A DNA stretch of 64,000 nt from Belnapia arida (GTDB lineage Bacteria > Pseudomonadota > Alphaproteobacteria > Acetobacterales > Acetobacteraceae): assembly GCF_016773205.1 (NCBI RefSeq), contig NZ_JAETWB010000001.1, positions 682,001 through 746,000 of the forward strand, written 5' to 3'. Positions 44,812 through 53,512 of the stretch are shown piece after piece. The position numbers were made by a program, and so were the translations under genes. Below the pieces are notes generated by a model. The model saw nothing but the letters and a program-made list of their open reading frames with translations. It did no database searches and was not told the DNA's origin. The number at the start of each line of letters is the position of its first letter. Position 1 is the stretch's first letter.

Positions 44812-46257
44812 ATGAAAAACCTCCTGCTGGCCTCCACCTGCCTCGGTGGCGGCCTCCTCATGGCCGCGGCCTGGGCTGGCCAGGCCCCGGACTCCGCGGC
44901 ATCGGGCGACGTGCCGGTGTCCTCGCGCGACCGCGTCTACGCGGCGGAACAGTTCTCCAACACGGTGTCGGTGACCGATCCGGGGACCAACACCCTGCTC
45001 GGCGTCATCCGGCTGGGCGACCCGCAGCCCGGCAATCTCAGCCCGCTCTACCGCGGGCAGGTGCTGGTGCACGGCATGGGCTTCTCTCCGGATCACCGCA
45101 CGCTGGCGGTGGTCTCCATCGGCAGCAACTCCGTTACCTTTGTCGACACCGCCACCAACGCCGTGAAGCACACGACCTATCTCGGCCGGTCCCCGCATGA
45201 GGCCTTCTTCACGCCCGATGGCCGGGAAGTCTGGGTCACGGTGCGAGGCGATGACTACGTGTCGGTGATCGACGCCGCCACCTTCGCCGAGAAGCGGCGC
45301 ATCGCCGTGCCGGCCGGGCCGGGCATGACGATTTTCTCGCCGGATGGGGAGTACGGCTATGTGTGCTCCTCCTTCAATCCGGAGACGGTGGTGATCTCCA
45401 CCGCCCACCACGAGATCGTTGGCCGGGTGAGGCAGGACAGCCCCTTCTGCCCCAACATCGCGGCAACCCCGGACGGCAGGCAGGTCTGGCTGACGCTGAA
45501 GGATGTGGGCCGCACCATGGTGTTCGACGCCCGGCCGCCGTTCGGCGTCATCAGGAGCTTCGAGACAGGTCCGATCACCAACCACGTCAACTTCGCCGCC
45601 ACGCCCGGGGGCACCTTCGCCTATGTCACGGTAGGGGGGTCGAACCTGGTACGGGTGCTGCGGACCGACGACTTCTCCGAGGTGGCGACCATCCCGGTGG
45701 GCAAGCTGCCGCATGGGGTGTGGCCGTCCGGTGACGGCACCCGCGTCTATGTCGGGCTGGAGAATGCCGATGCCCTCGCGGTCATCGAGACCGCCACCAA
45801 CACCGTGGTGGCGGAGGTTCCGATCGGGCAGGCTCCACAGGCGCTGGTCTATGTCAGCAACGCCGTGCCGCAGGGCGACGGCCGGCAGGGATTGCAGCCG
45901 TTGGGCCTGGCGGCCAACACCACCCAGCTGAGCCTTGGCACGCCCGGGACGGAGGATGCGCTGACCAGCGTGTCCCTGTTCGACCAGGGGCTGACGCAGG
46001 TGTTGCAGGCCTCCGTCACCGGGTTGCAGCCGGGCAGGCCCTACATGCTGGCCCTGTCCGGGATGCCGGACGGCAGCGGCGCGTTGCAGCCGCTGGCCGC
46101 CTTCACAGCCAACCCTGCGGGAGCAGCCATCGTCGATGCAGTAGGGCCCATCCGCCAGGTCGTGCAGGGCGATGCCGGAACAGCGCGCCGCTACCTCGTG
46201 ATCGCAACCAGGGAGGCTGGGCAACCGGGCGTCGTGCAGCAGATGCAGCGACGGTGA
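44812..46257 (+). CDS. Exported YVTN-type beta-propeller protein
   Basis: A 481-residue exported protein. Signal peptide MKNLLLASTCLGGGLLMAAAWAG is followed by repeated propeller blades of the YVTN/Lactonase-like type, for example SNTVSVTDPGTNTLLGVIRLG, NSVTFVDTATNAVKHTTYLG and DALAVIETATNTVVAEVPIG, over residues about 45-345. The C-terminal 130 residues (TQLSLGTPGTEDALTSVSLFDQ onward) form a separate beta-rich domain. It is co-encoded with the DUF305 protein (12-base gap), so both probably act in the periplasm together. Reaction unknown; propellers of this group bind metals or partner proteins. Confidence 0.88.
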   Translation: MKNLLLASTCLGGGLLMAAAWAGQAPDSAASGDVPVSSRDRVYAAEQFSNTVSVTDPGTNTLLGVIRLGDPQPGNLSPLYRGQVLVHGMGFSPDHRTLAVVSIGSNSVTFVDTATNAVKHTTYLGRSPHEAFFTPDGREVWVTVRGDDYVSVIDAATFAEKRRIAVPAGPGMTIFSPDGEYGYVCSSFNPETVVISTAHHEIVGRVRQDSPFCPNIAATPDGRQVWLTLKDVGRTMVFDARPPFGVIRSFETGPITNHVNFAATPGGTFAYVTVGGSNLVRVLRTDDFSEVATIPVGKLPHGVWPSGDGTRVYVGLENADALAVIETATNTVVAEVPIGQAPQALVYVSNAVPQGDGRQGLQPLGLAANTTQLSLGTPGTEDALTSVSLFDQGLTQVLQASVTGLQPGRPYMLALSGMPDGSGALQPLAAFTANPAGAAIVDAVGPIRQVVQGDAGTARRYLVIATREAGQPGVVQQMQRR

Positions 46258-46462
46258 TGTGCGGTGCCCATTCCCCATCGGGGTGGTGACCTCAGGACGA
46301 GGGGCGGGCCGGGGTGGCGTGAAGCGTCTCATTTGGCGGTAGGTCGGCCAGGGCCTTCATGAACCTGCGCCCAATTGCGCGGCCTGCTTGTGGTCCAGTG
46401 GACGCCCTTCCGGAGGGCTCGTAACCTCCCAGGAGCCAAGCTACTTGGCAGGGGAGGAAAGA

Positions 46463-46918
46463 ATGCATTTCGGACGACGCCACGCCACCCTCGGTGGCAT
46501 TGCATCGGTCATCGCCGCGCCGCTCATGGCGACGCTGCCCGCCGCAGCGCAAGCTGCCGACGAGCAGGCCGTCGCGCGGGCTGTCGAGGCGCTGACCCGG
46601 GCCATGCTCGAGCCGGATCGCGCCAAGCTCGAGCCGCTCTGTGCCGATGCCCTGAGCTACGGCCATTCGGCCGGCCGGGTCGAGAACAAGGAGGAGTTCA
46701 TCGCCACCCTGCTGGCGAAGACCGCGGCCTTTCGTACCATCAAGCTCAGCGCCCAGACGATCGCGCTGTCCGGCAACGAGGCCATCGTACGGCATGTCCT
46801 CGATGGCGAAACCGAGAGCCAGGGCAAGGTGACGCCGGTCCATATCGGAGTGCTGCAGGTCTGGCAGCGGCAAGGCAGCGAGTGGCGGCTGCTGGCCAGG
46901 CAAGCCTTTCGGATTTGA
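46463..46918 (+). CDS. Exported SnoaL-like protein (DUF4440-type)
   Basis: A 151-residue NTF2-like protein with an N-terminal signal (MHFGRRHATLGGIASVIAAPLMATLPAAAQA) carrying twin arginines and a Tat-like RRHATLGG motif. The mature domain reads AVEALTRAMLEPDRAKLEPLCADALSYGHSAGRVENKEEFIATL, a common arrangement in secreted SnoaL-like proteins. A strong GGGGAGGAAA site precedes the ATG; an in-frame start at 46388 is less likely. It probably forms a dimer with a ligand pocket. Function unknown. It follows the propeller gene by 205 bases and probably has its own promoter. Confidence 0.82.
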   Translation: MHFGRRHATLGGIASVIAAPLMATLPAAAQAADEQAVARAVEALTRAMLEPDRAKLEPLCADALSYGHSAGRVENKEEFIATLLAKTAAFRTIKLSAQTIALSGNEAIVRHVLDGETESQGKVTPVHIGVLQVWQRQGSEWRLLARQAFRI

Positions 46919-47082
46919 CGGGACCGGGAAGGGCGGCTGGCCGCCAGCCGCCCACCCGATGCGGCCAGGCAGCGCTCATCGCCATGGGCTGCCTGAACCG
47001 CTGCTGTGGATAGCGGGGAAAAACGGGGCCGTCCCGCATTCGGCAGTGTTGCCGTGTTCCTGATTCGTTCTAGGCTCTCGCC

Positions 47083-47277
47083 ATGCCCGACGATTCGCTG
47101 CCAGCCCGTCCCGCACCATTCGAGCCCAGGGCACTGCGCATGATGCCAGGCGAGCGGGATCTCGTGGCGCTGTTCATGGAGCGCGTCCTGGCGGCTCATC
47201 CGGCCTGGCCCTGGCCGCTGATCGAGGAGGAGGCGCGGCGGCGGGCGGAGCCGTTTCTGGCCACGCTCCCTCGATGA
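47083..47277 (+). CDS. Small hypothetical protein
   Basis: A 64-residue frame starting MPDDSLPARPAPFEPRALRMMPGERD and ending in a basic helix. No domain, signal peptide or membrane segment is seen, and no good ribosome-binding site precedes the ATG. Its amphipathic DLVALFMERVLAAHPAWPWPLIEEEARRRAEPFLATL helix and ordinary codon use make it plausible, but it may be spurious. It lies 82 bases before the DUF4112 gene on the same strand. Confidence 0.4.
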   Translation: MPDDSLPARPAPFEPRALRMMPGERDLVALFMERVLAAHPAWPWPLIEEEARRRAEPFLATLPR

Positions 47278-47359
47278 TGGGCCGGCGCAGCCTTCGGCTT
47301 CCGCAGGCGGCACCATCCGCTGCGCAAGGCGTTGCCTGGGTGGCCCAGAGGAGGACAGG

Positions 47360-47755
47360 ATGAGCAGCTACCCGGTCGCGGGTGTCGGGGACATCGAGGG
47401 CGGCCGCGAGCAGGACATGCCTGCGCGCCTCGAGATGATCGCGCGCCTGCTCGACAGCAATTGGCGCATTCCGGGCACCGGGATCCGCTTCGGGGCGGAT
47501 GCCCTTCTGAGTTTGCTGCCGGCGGTCGGGCCGGTCGCCTCCACGGCGGTGTCGGCCTACCTGATCTGGGAAGCGCGCCGGCTGGGCCTGCCCGCCGGCT
47601 TGCTCCTGCGCATGGTGGCCAATGTCGGGCTGGATGCGGTGATCAGCGCCGTGCCGGTCGCAGGGTCGGTCGGCGATGTCTTCTTCCGTGCCAACCTCCG
47701 CAACATGGCCCTGTTGCGGCGGCATCTCGAGCGGCGCGGCCGCCGGCCACGGTGA
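47360..47755 (+). CDS. DUF4112 membrane protein
   Basis: A 131-residue inner-membrane protein of the DUF4112 family. After a soluble N-terminal segment it has RLLDSNWRIPGTGIRFGADALLSLLPAVGPVASTAVSAYLIWEARRLG and LLLRMVANVGLDAVISAVPVAGSVGDVFFRANLRNMALL, the two conserved Gly/Pro-containing hydrophobic regions of the family. The role of DUF4112 proteins is unknown. GAGGACAGG lies directly before the ATG. It is not obviously linked to its neighbours. Confidence 0.88.
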   Translation: MSSYPVAGVGDIEGGREQDMPARLEMIARLLDSNWRIPGTGIRFGADALLSLLPAVGPVASTAVSAYLIWEARRLGLPAGLLLRMVANVGLDAVISAVPVAGSVGDVFFRANLRNMALLRRHLERRGRRPR

Positions 47756-47816
47756 GGCGGCGCCTGCTGACGGGGAAAGGCTCGTTGCCAGCGTCCGCCG
47801 AGCCGAGCGGCCGTGC

Positions 47817-48218
47817 TCATGCCCCTGCGTTGCTGGCCGGCGCGCTCTCCACCAGGGCAACGCAGGCGAACCCCACCCGTGCCTCGGTCGGAACCCCGAA
47901 CAGCGCGGTATGGCGGGCCGGCAGCCCGGCCGGGAAGTGCCGCACATACTCGGCGTTGCAGGCGGCGTAGTCGGCGCGGTCGCTGATCAGCATGGTGACC
48001 TGCACGACCCGGTCGAGGCCGCTGCCGGCCTCGGCAAGCAGGCCGGCGATGAAGGCAAGCGCGTTGCGCACTTCCTCGGCCGCGGTGGCGCCCCGGTGGA
48101 CGCCACGCGCCGGGTCGTGCGGCGCCGAATGGCCCGAGACCCAGACCAGCCCGCCGGCCTTGACCGCCCGGCTGAAGGGACGGGCCTCGCCGGGCCCCGG
48201 TTGGCCGAGAAACTCCAT
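47817..48218 (-). CDS. RidA-family protein (YjgF/YER057c/UK114)
   Basis: A 133-residue RidA-like protein. The pattern PFSRAVKAGGLVWVSGHSAP, TAAEEVRNALAFIAGLLAEAGSGLDRVVQVTMLISDRADYAACNAEYVRHFP and LPARHTALFGVPTEARVGFACVALV fits the family, which includes enamine/imine deaminases and other small hydrolases. The active-site Arg near RVGFACVALVE is present. It diverges from the PEP-mutase-family gene across about 100 bases. Whether it deaminates 2-aminoacrylate or has another substrate is not shown. Confidence 0.9.
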   Translation of the reverse strand: MEFLGQPGPGEARPFSRAVKAGGLVWVSGHSAPHDPARGVHRGATAAEEVRNALAFIAGLLAEAGSGLDRVVQVTMLISDRADYAACNAEYVRHFPAGLPARHTALFGVPTEARVGFACVALVESAPASNAGA

Positions 48219-48317
48219 GGACCCCCCCTTGCTGCTTTCCCGCCAAGGCTGAGGACGGGCGCATCTATCGGTCAATCCGCATCGTGATAGGCTTCCGCCG
48301 GAACGGGAGGATAAGCC

Positions 48318-49142
48318 ATGCCTGCCAGCCAGGGCGAGAAGGCGGAACGCTTCCAGGCATTGCACCGGCGCGCCGGGGCTTTCGTCGTCGCCAATCCCTG
48401 GGATGCCGGTTCCGCCCGGGTGCTTGCCGCGCTTGGCTTCGAGGCGCTGGCGACCTCCTCGGGCGCATGTGCCGGCACGCTCGGCAAGCGCGACGGGGCC
48501 GTGACCCGGGATGAGGCGCTGGCCCATGCGCGCATGATCGTCAAGGCAACGGACCTGCCGGTATCGGCTGACCTCGAGCGCGGCTTCGCCGATGCGCCCG
48601 CGGATGTGGCCGAGACCATTCTGCTGGCGGCCGGAACCGGCCTGGTTGGCGCTTCGATCGAGGATGCCACCGGGCGCGCCGACATGCCGCTCTACGGGCT
48701 GGACCAGGCGGTGGCGCGGATCAGAGCTGCCGCGGAGGCGGCCAGGAGCCTCGGATTTCCCTTTTTGCTGACGGCGCGGGCGGAGGGCTTCCTGCGGGGA
48801 GAGCCCGACCTTGCCGGCACGATCGCCCGGCTGCGCGCCTATGAGGAGGCCGGCGCCGACGTGCTGTTCGCCCCCGGGCTGCCCGACCTGGAGGCCGTGC
48901 GCATGGTCTGCACCGCCCTGTCGAAACCGTTCAACTTCATGGCCGGGATCAAGGGGAAGTCGTTCGCGGTCGCGGAGCTGGCGGCGGCCGGGGTGAAGCG
49001 GGTCAGCGTTGCGACCTCGCTCTACCGCATGGCCATGACCGGCTTGATCGATGCCGCGCGGGAGGTGAGGGAGGCGGGCACCTTCGGTTATGTCGAGCGG
49101 GCGCTGCCCACGCCGCAGCTCAACGGCTTCATGCAGGGCTAG
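48318..49142 (+). CDS. PEP mutase / isocitrate lyase-superfamily enzyme
   Basis: A 274-residue alpha/beta-barrel protein of the PEP mutase/ICL superfamily. Metal-site residues occur in VSADLERGF and SIEDATG, but the usual KKCG loop is replaced by GTLGKRDGAV, so it is unlikely to be a true isocitrate or methylisocitrate lyase; relatives include oxaloacetate decarboxylases, carboxyvinyl-carboxyphosphonate mutases and poorly studied phosphonate or acid lyases. A GGGAGG site precedes the ATG. The following gene is a CoA-transferase, so both may serve organic-acid catabolism. Confidence 0.88.
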   Translation: MPASQGEKAERFQALHRRAGAFVVANPWDAGSARVLAALGFEALATSSGACAGTLGKRDGAVTRDEALAHARMIVKATDLPVSADLERGFADAPADVAETILLAAGTGLVGASIEDATGRADMPLYGLDQAVARIRAAAEAARSLGFPFLLTARAEGFLRGEPDLAGTIARLRAYEEAGADVLFAPGLPDLEAVRMVCTALSKPFNFMAGIKGKSFAVAELAAAGVKRVSVATSLYRMAMTGLIDAAREVREAGTFGYVERALPTPQLNGFMQG

Positions 49143-49234
49143 CGCCCTGCCCGGGGCCGAGGCCGCGCCGCCTCCCATGCGGTTGCCGCACCACCTCGCC
49201 GCAGCATGCGGGCGATGACAGGGGAGAGTCACGA

Positions 49235-50437
49235 ATGGCCGGGATCTTCGCGGGCCTGAAGGTGATCGATGCGGCGACCTATGTGGCCGGGCCCTCGGCG
49301 GCCACGATCCTGGGCGACTTCGGCGCCAGCGTCATCAAGCTGGAACCGCCCGGCGGCGACGCGTATCGCGGGTTGGCCGCCGCCCCCGGCCAACCACGGA
49401 GCGGGACGGACTATCCCTGGATGCTCGACAACCGCGGCAAGCGGGGGCTCGTGCTGGATCTCAAGCGTGCCGACGCCCAAGGCGTGCTGCACCGCATGAT
49501 CCGCGCCACCGACATCCTCGTGACCAACACGGTGCCGCGGCTGCGCGCCGGCCTTGGCATCGAGCCGGACGCCCTGATGGCGCTGAACCCAAGGCTGATC
49601 TACGCGGCGCTCACCGCCTATGGCGAGACCGGGCCGGAGGCGGACAAGACCGGCTTCGACGCCACCGCCTACTGGGCCCGCAGTGGCCTGATGGATCTCG
49701 TCAGGCCGGATGCCGGTGCCCCGCCCGCCCGCTCGGTGGCCGGCATGGGGGACCACCCGGCGGGCCTCGCCCTTTACGGCGCCATCGTCACGGCGCTCTA
49801 CCGGCGGGAGCGGACGGGGCAGGGGGGCCTTGTGCATGCCTCGCTGCTCGGCGCCGGGCTCTGGTCGAACGGCTTCATGGTGCAGGCGGCGCTGGACGGC
49901 GCGGAGTTCATCCCCCGGCCGCCGCGCGAGCGGGCGCCGAATGCCATGGTCAACCTCTACCAGGCAGGCTGCGGGCGCTGGTTCCTGCTGGCCTTGCTCA
50001 ACGAGGCGCGGCAATGGCCGGCGCTGCTGGAGGTGCTCGGCCGGCCTGGCTGGGGTTGCGACCCACGCTTCGCTGACCAGGCAACGCGCCGGGCGAATGC
50101 GCCGGCGCTGGCCGCCGAGCTGGATACCGCTTTCGCGTCCCGCAGCCTGGCGGAATGGCGGCCGCTGCTGGATGCCGCCAGCCTGACCTTCGATGCCGTG
50201 ACGACCACCGCGGAAGCGGCGGCGGCAGACCAGCCGCGTGCCACGGGCGCCATTCGCCCGACGGCGGCTGGGCGCTGGACAGTGGACAGCCCGCTCCACG
50301 TCGAGGGCGAGGCGAAGGCGCCGGCGCCCCCGCCGCCAGGCCTCGGCGAGGATGCCGAGGCGATCCTGGCCGAGCATGGCTACGCACCGGCGGAGATCCG
50401 GGCGCTGCGCGAGGCCGGAGCGCTGGGCGGGCGGTAG
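49235..50437 (+). CDS. Class III CoA-transferase (CaiB/BaiF family)
   Basis: A 400-residue CoA-transferase that moves CoA between carboxylic acids through an aspartyl-CoA intermediate. It opens with GLKVIDAATYVAGPSAATILGDFGASVIKLEPPGGD. The catalytic aspartate is Asp173 in AGMGDHPAG, matching the GD position of formyl-CoA transferase. The ending is normal. Donor and acceptor acids are unknown; alpha-methylacyl-CoA racemases have related sequences. It is 92 bases after the PEP-mutase-family gene with its own GGGGAGAG site. Confidence 0.92.
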   Translation: MAGIFAGLKVIDAATYVAGPSAATILGDFGASVIKLEPPGGDAYRGLAAAPGQPRSGTDYPWMLDNRGKRGLVLDLKRADAQGVLHRMIRATDILVTNTVPRLRAGLGIEPDALMALNPRLIYAALTAYGETGPEADKTGFDATAYWARSGLMDLVRPDAGAPPARSVAGMGDHPAGLALYGAIVTALYRRERTGQGGLVHASLLGAGLWSNGFMVQAALDGAEFIPRPPRERAPNAMVNLYQAGCGRWFLLALLNEARQWPALLEVLGRPGWGCDPRFADQATRRANAPALAAELDTAFASRSLAEWRPLLDAASLTFDAVTTTAEAAAADQPRATGAIRPTAAGRWTVDSPLHVEGEAKAPAPPPPGLGEDAEAILAEHGYAPAEIRALREAGALGGR

Positions 50438-50598
50438 TGCGGCCGGCCCGCACAGCCGCCGCATCCCTCCTTATCCGGGCCGGCGATGCCTGTTCCGGCT
50501 GCCGGGCCGGCGTGCCGGGCTTGATCCGGCCCGGCCGGGATGGGCCAATGGTCTCGCGAGCCGGCACCATGCCCGCCAAAATGCCGAGGGAACCGTCC

Positions 50599-52230
50599 AT
50601 GCCCGAGCCCAAGCCCCTGTCGCCCCGCCGCCGTGTGCTGACAGCCGGTGCCGCATTGGCCACGCTGCCGCTGCCCGGCCGGGCCGCCTCCGAGCCGCTG
50701 GCCGAGACCACTCACGGCAGGCTGCGCGGCACGGCCGGCCAGGGCGTGCTGGCCTTCAAGGGCGTCCCCTATGCCGCGAGCCCGACCGGCGCCGGCCGCT
50801 TCGGCCCGCCTGGCGCGCTGGCGCCCTGGGCCGGAGAACGCCGGGCAGGCACGCATGGCGCCTCGGCACCGCAACTCCGCGGCGCCGGCCTGCCGGTCTT
50901 CGCCTATACCGACCCGGTGGCGGAGCAGAGCGAGGACTGCCTGACCCTCGCCATCTATACGCCCGGCCTGCGCGACGGCCGGCGCAGGCCGATCCTGGTC
51001 TGGCTGCATGGCGGCGCCTGGAGCAGCGGGGCCGGCACCGCGCCCGTGCTGGACGGCAGCGCCCTGGCCCGCGAACAGGATGTGGTCGTGGTGGCGGTCA
51101 ACCATCGGCTGAACCTGTTCGGCTTTCTCCAGGCCGAGGGCCTGCCGCCCGGCGCCGGCAACAACGGCGTGCTCGACATGGTGGCGGCGCTGCGCTGGGT
51201 CCGCGACAATGCCGAGGCTTTCGGCGGCGACCCCGGTTGCGTCACCATCTTCGGCCAGTCCGGCGGCGCGGCGAAGGTGAGCGCCATGATGGCGGCACCG
51301 GCGGCGCGGGGGCTGTTCCACCGCGCCATCATGCAGAGCGGGTCCGGCGCCTTGCGCCTCGCCACGCCGGAGGATGCCGCCCGCGCCGCCCATGGCCTGT
51401 TGGCTGAGTTCGAGCTGCGCCCGGCCGATGCCGCGCGGCTGCGCGACATTCCCGCCGACCGCCTGCTGGCGGCGATGGCCAAGGTGGTGGCAGCCAATGG
51501 CGGCGCCAACAACTTCCGGCCGGTGCTCGACGGCGTGGTGTTCCACCGGCATCCCTTCGACACGGAGGCGCCAGAGGCTGCGCGGGACGTGCCCCTGCTG
51601 GTCGGCTCGGCCGAGACCGAGGTGACCTTCTATCTGGCGCCGGACCGGGCGAATTTCTCTATCAGCGCCGAGCAGCTGCGTGCCCGGGTGCGGCGCTTCC
51701 TCCGGCTCGACGCGGAGGCCACCGAGCATGTCCTGGCCGGCTACCGGGCGGCGCTGCCTACTGCCTCGCCGAGCGACCTGCTGGTGGCGATCTGCTCCGA
51801 CCAGAACTACCGCATGGGCATGATCCAGGCGGCCGAGTTGCAGGCCGGGGCGGGCGGCGCACCGGCCTGGCTCTACCTGTTCACCTGGCGCAGCCCGGCC
51901 ATGGGCGGGCTGCTGCGCACGCCGCATACCGCGGAGCTGCCCTTCGTGTTCGGCAATCTGGAAAGCGCGGCGGAGTTCACCGGCGCCGGTCCCGAGCTGC
52001 TGGCGGTGCGCAGCCGGATGATGGCGCTTTGGGCCAATTTCGCCCGCACCGGCCGCCCGCAGGCGCCGGACGTGCCGAACTGGCCCCCCTATGAGGCCGG
52101 CCGCCGCCCGACCATGCTGCTGGGCAGCGACGCCCGCCTGGCGCAGGACCCGGGCGGCACGGAACGCGAGGCGATGCGCGGGGTGCCGCGCTTCGAGTAC
52201 GGCCACCCGGTCACTTTCACCCGCGACTGA
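50599..52230 (+). CDS. Carboxylesterase type B, probably Tat-exported
   Basis: A 543-residue esterase/lipase of the carboxylesterase B family. The N terminus SPRRRVLTAGAALATLPLPGRAAS fits a Tat signal (S-P-R-R-R). The oxyanion motif HGGA is at 138-141 and the nucleophile Ser221 sits in GQSGG. A downstream HTAELPFVFGN segment provides the histidine region. Family members hydrolyse esters and amides such as para-nitrobenzyl esters or carbamates. The ATG at 50599 begins the signal; GAGGGAA lies about 7 bases upstream. An upstream ATG at 50581 is the alternative. Confidence 0.9.
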   Translation: MPEPKPLSPRRRVLTAGAALATLPLPGRAASEPLAETTHGRLRGTAGQGVLAFKGVPYAASPTGAGRFGPPGALAPWAGERRAGTHGASAPQLRGAGLPVFAYTDPVAEQSEDCLTLAIYTPGLRDGRRRPILVWLHGGAWSSGAGTAPVLDGSALAREQDVVVVAVNHRLNLFGFLQAEGLPPGAGNNGVLDMVAALRWVRDNAEAFGGDPGCVTIFGQSGGAAKVSAMMAAPAARGLFHRAIMQSGSGALRLATPEDAARAAHGLLAEFELRPADAARLRDIPADRLLAAMAKVVAANGGANNFRPVLDGVVFHRHPFDTEAPEAARDVPLLVGSAETEVTFYLAPDRANFSISAEQLRARVRRFLRLDAEATEHVLAGYRAALPTASPSDLLVAICSDQNYRMGMIQAAELQAGAGGAPAWLYLFTWRSPAMGGLLRTPHTAELPFVFGNLESAAEFTGAGPELLAVRSRMMALWANFARTGRPQAPDVPNWPPYEAGRRPTMLLGSDARLAQDPGGTEREAMRGVPRFEYGHPVTFTRD

Positions 52231-52404
52231 AGCCGCAGATAAGGCGCGGACGGCCTCACGCCCGGGCTGTCGCCGGGAAGGGCTGCACCGCCACGGGGGG
52301 AGCAGCCCGTCATGACCGGCCCAGCCTCGCGGAGGTCGCTGTGAGGCGTTGACGGGCGGTCATGGAACCTCCTGCTCCCATCACCGGAACAAGGAGGACA
52401 TTCC

Positions 52405-53367
52405 ATGTGGCTCATGCGTCGCAGTATGTTCGGTCTGCTTGCCGCTCTGCCTGCCATGGCGGAGGCCCGTTCCTGGCCCGATCGTGCCATCCGCTGCATC
52501 GTACCGAGCGCCACCGGCGGCTACGACACCTATGCCCGGCTCATGGCGCCACGCCTCGCCGAACTGCTCGGGCAGCCGGTGGTGATCGACAACCGGCCCG
52601 GAGCGAATGGCACGATCGGCATGCAGGAGGTGCAGCGCAGCGCGCCCGACGGATACACGATCCTGTTCGGCCATATCGGCGCCATCACCATCAACACGAG
52701 CATCTACCGCAACATGCCGCTCGACCCGGTGAAAGACCTGGCCCCGATCGCGGTCGCCGTCACCTCGCCGCTGGTCTGGGTGGTCAACCCTGCCGCGCCC
52801 TTTCAGACAATGCAGATGCTGGTGGAGCGGACGAGGGCGGAGCCCGGTACCTGGCGCTATGCGCTACCAAGCTCCGGCAGCATCAACCATCTGGCCATCG
52901 AGGATTTCAAGCGGCGACACGGGCTGGACCTGCCGGCAGTGCCCTATCGAGGCACGCCGCAGGCGCAGATGGATGTGATCGCGGGCCAGGTCCCGATCAT
53001 GCTGGACAGCCTGGGTGCCGGCTACGGCCATATCGCCAGCGGCCGCTTCCGGGCCCTGGCGGTTACCTCACGCGAGCGCTCCGACCGGCTTCCGGCCGTG
53101 CCGACCATGCTGGAGCTTGGCCTCGACCGCCGCGAGTACGTCGCTTGGTATGCCTTCATGGCGCCGAAAGCAACGCCGCCGGAGGTCATCCAGCGACTCA
53201 ACCAGGCAATCAACGAGACCCTGAGCGAGCCAGCGGTGGTCGGGCGGTTGCGCGAACTCGGCGCCTCGCCGCGACATACGACGCCGGCGGAAGCCCTGGT
53301 TTTCATGCAATCCGAACAGCGGACCTACGATGTGCTTGCCCGCGCCGGAAAGATCGAAGTGGAGTGA
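52405..53367 (+). CDS. Bug-family solute receptor
   Basis: A 320-residue periplasmic receptor with a signal peptide MWLMRRSMFGLLAALPAMAEARS. The first binding loop reads VPSATGGYDTYAR, with Tyr-Asp in place of the common T/S-Asp, and the second is VVIDNRPGANGTIG, with the Asn-Gly-Thr turn. AAGGAGGA lies 4 bases before the ATG, one of the best sites in the window. The 37-base region after the stop and the convergent SBP gene show no transporter genes. The ligand is unknown; the family binds carboxylic acids. Confidence 0.92.
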   Translation: MWLMRRSMFGLLAALPAMAEARSWPDRAIRCIVPSATGGYDTYARLMAPRLAELLGQPVVIDNRPGANGTIGMQEVQRSAPDGYTILFGHIGAITINTSIYRNMPLDPVKDLAPIAVAVTSPLVWVVNPAAPFQTMQMLVERTRAEPGTWRYALPSSGSINHLAIEDFKRRHGLDLPAVPYRGTPQAQMDVIAGQVPIMLDSLGAGYGHIASGRFRALAVTSRERSDRLPAVPTMLELGLDRREYVAWYAFMAPKATPPEVIQRLNQAINETLSEPAVVGRLRELGASPRHTTPAEALVFMQSEQRTYDVLARAGKIEVE

Positions 53368-53512
53368 CATAGCTCGAGAGGTTGATGCCAGGAGCCGGGC
53401 GAGTGGCTCGGCTGTGGCGCCTCATGCGCTAAGCCTTCGGGTTCAGTACGATCTGCGAAGCCTTCGGCGCGTGAAGATGGGCCCGGAGGCCATTGAGCCC
53501 TTCATGACCACG

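Noticed and set aside
53431-53467. Two AAGCCTTCGG direct repeats in the spacer after the 52.4 kb receptor gene
   Set aside because: Only 10 bases long, no matching element or coding partner; could be chance in GC-rich sequence.
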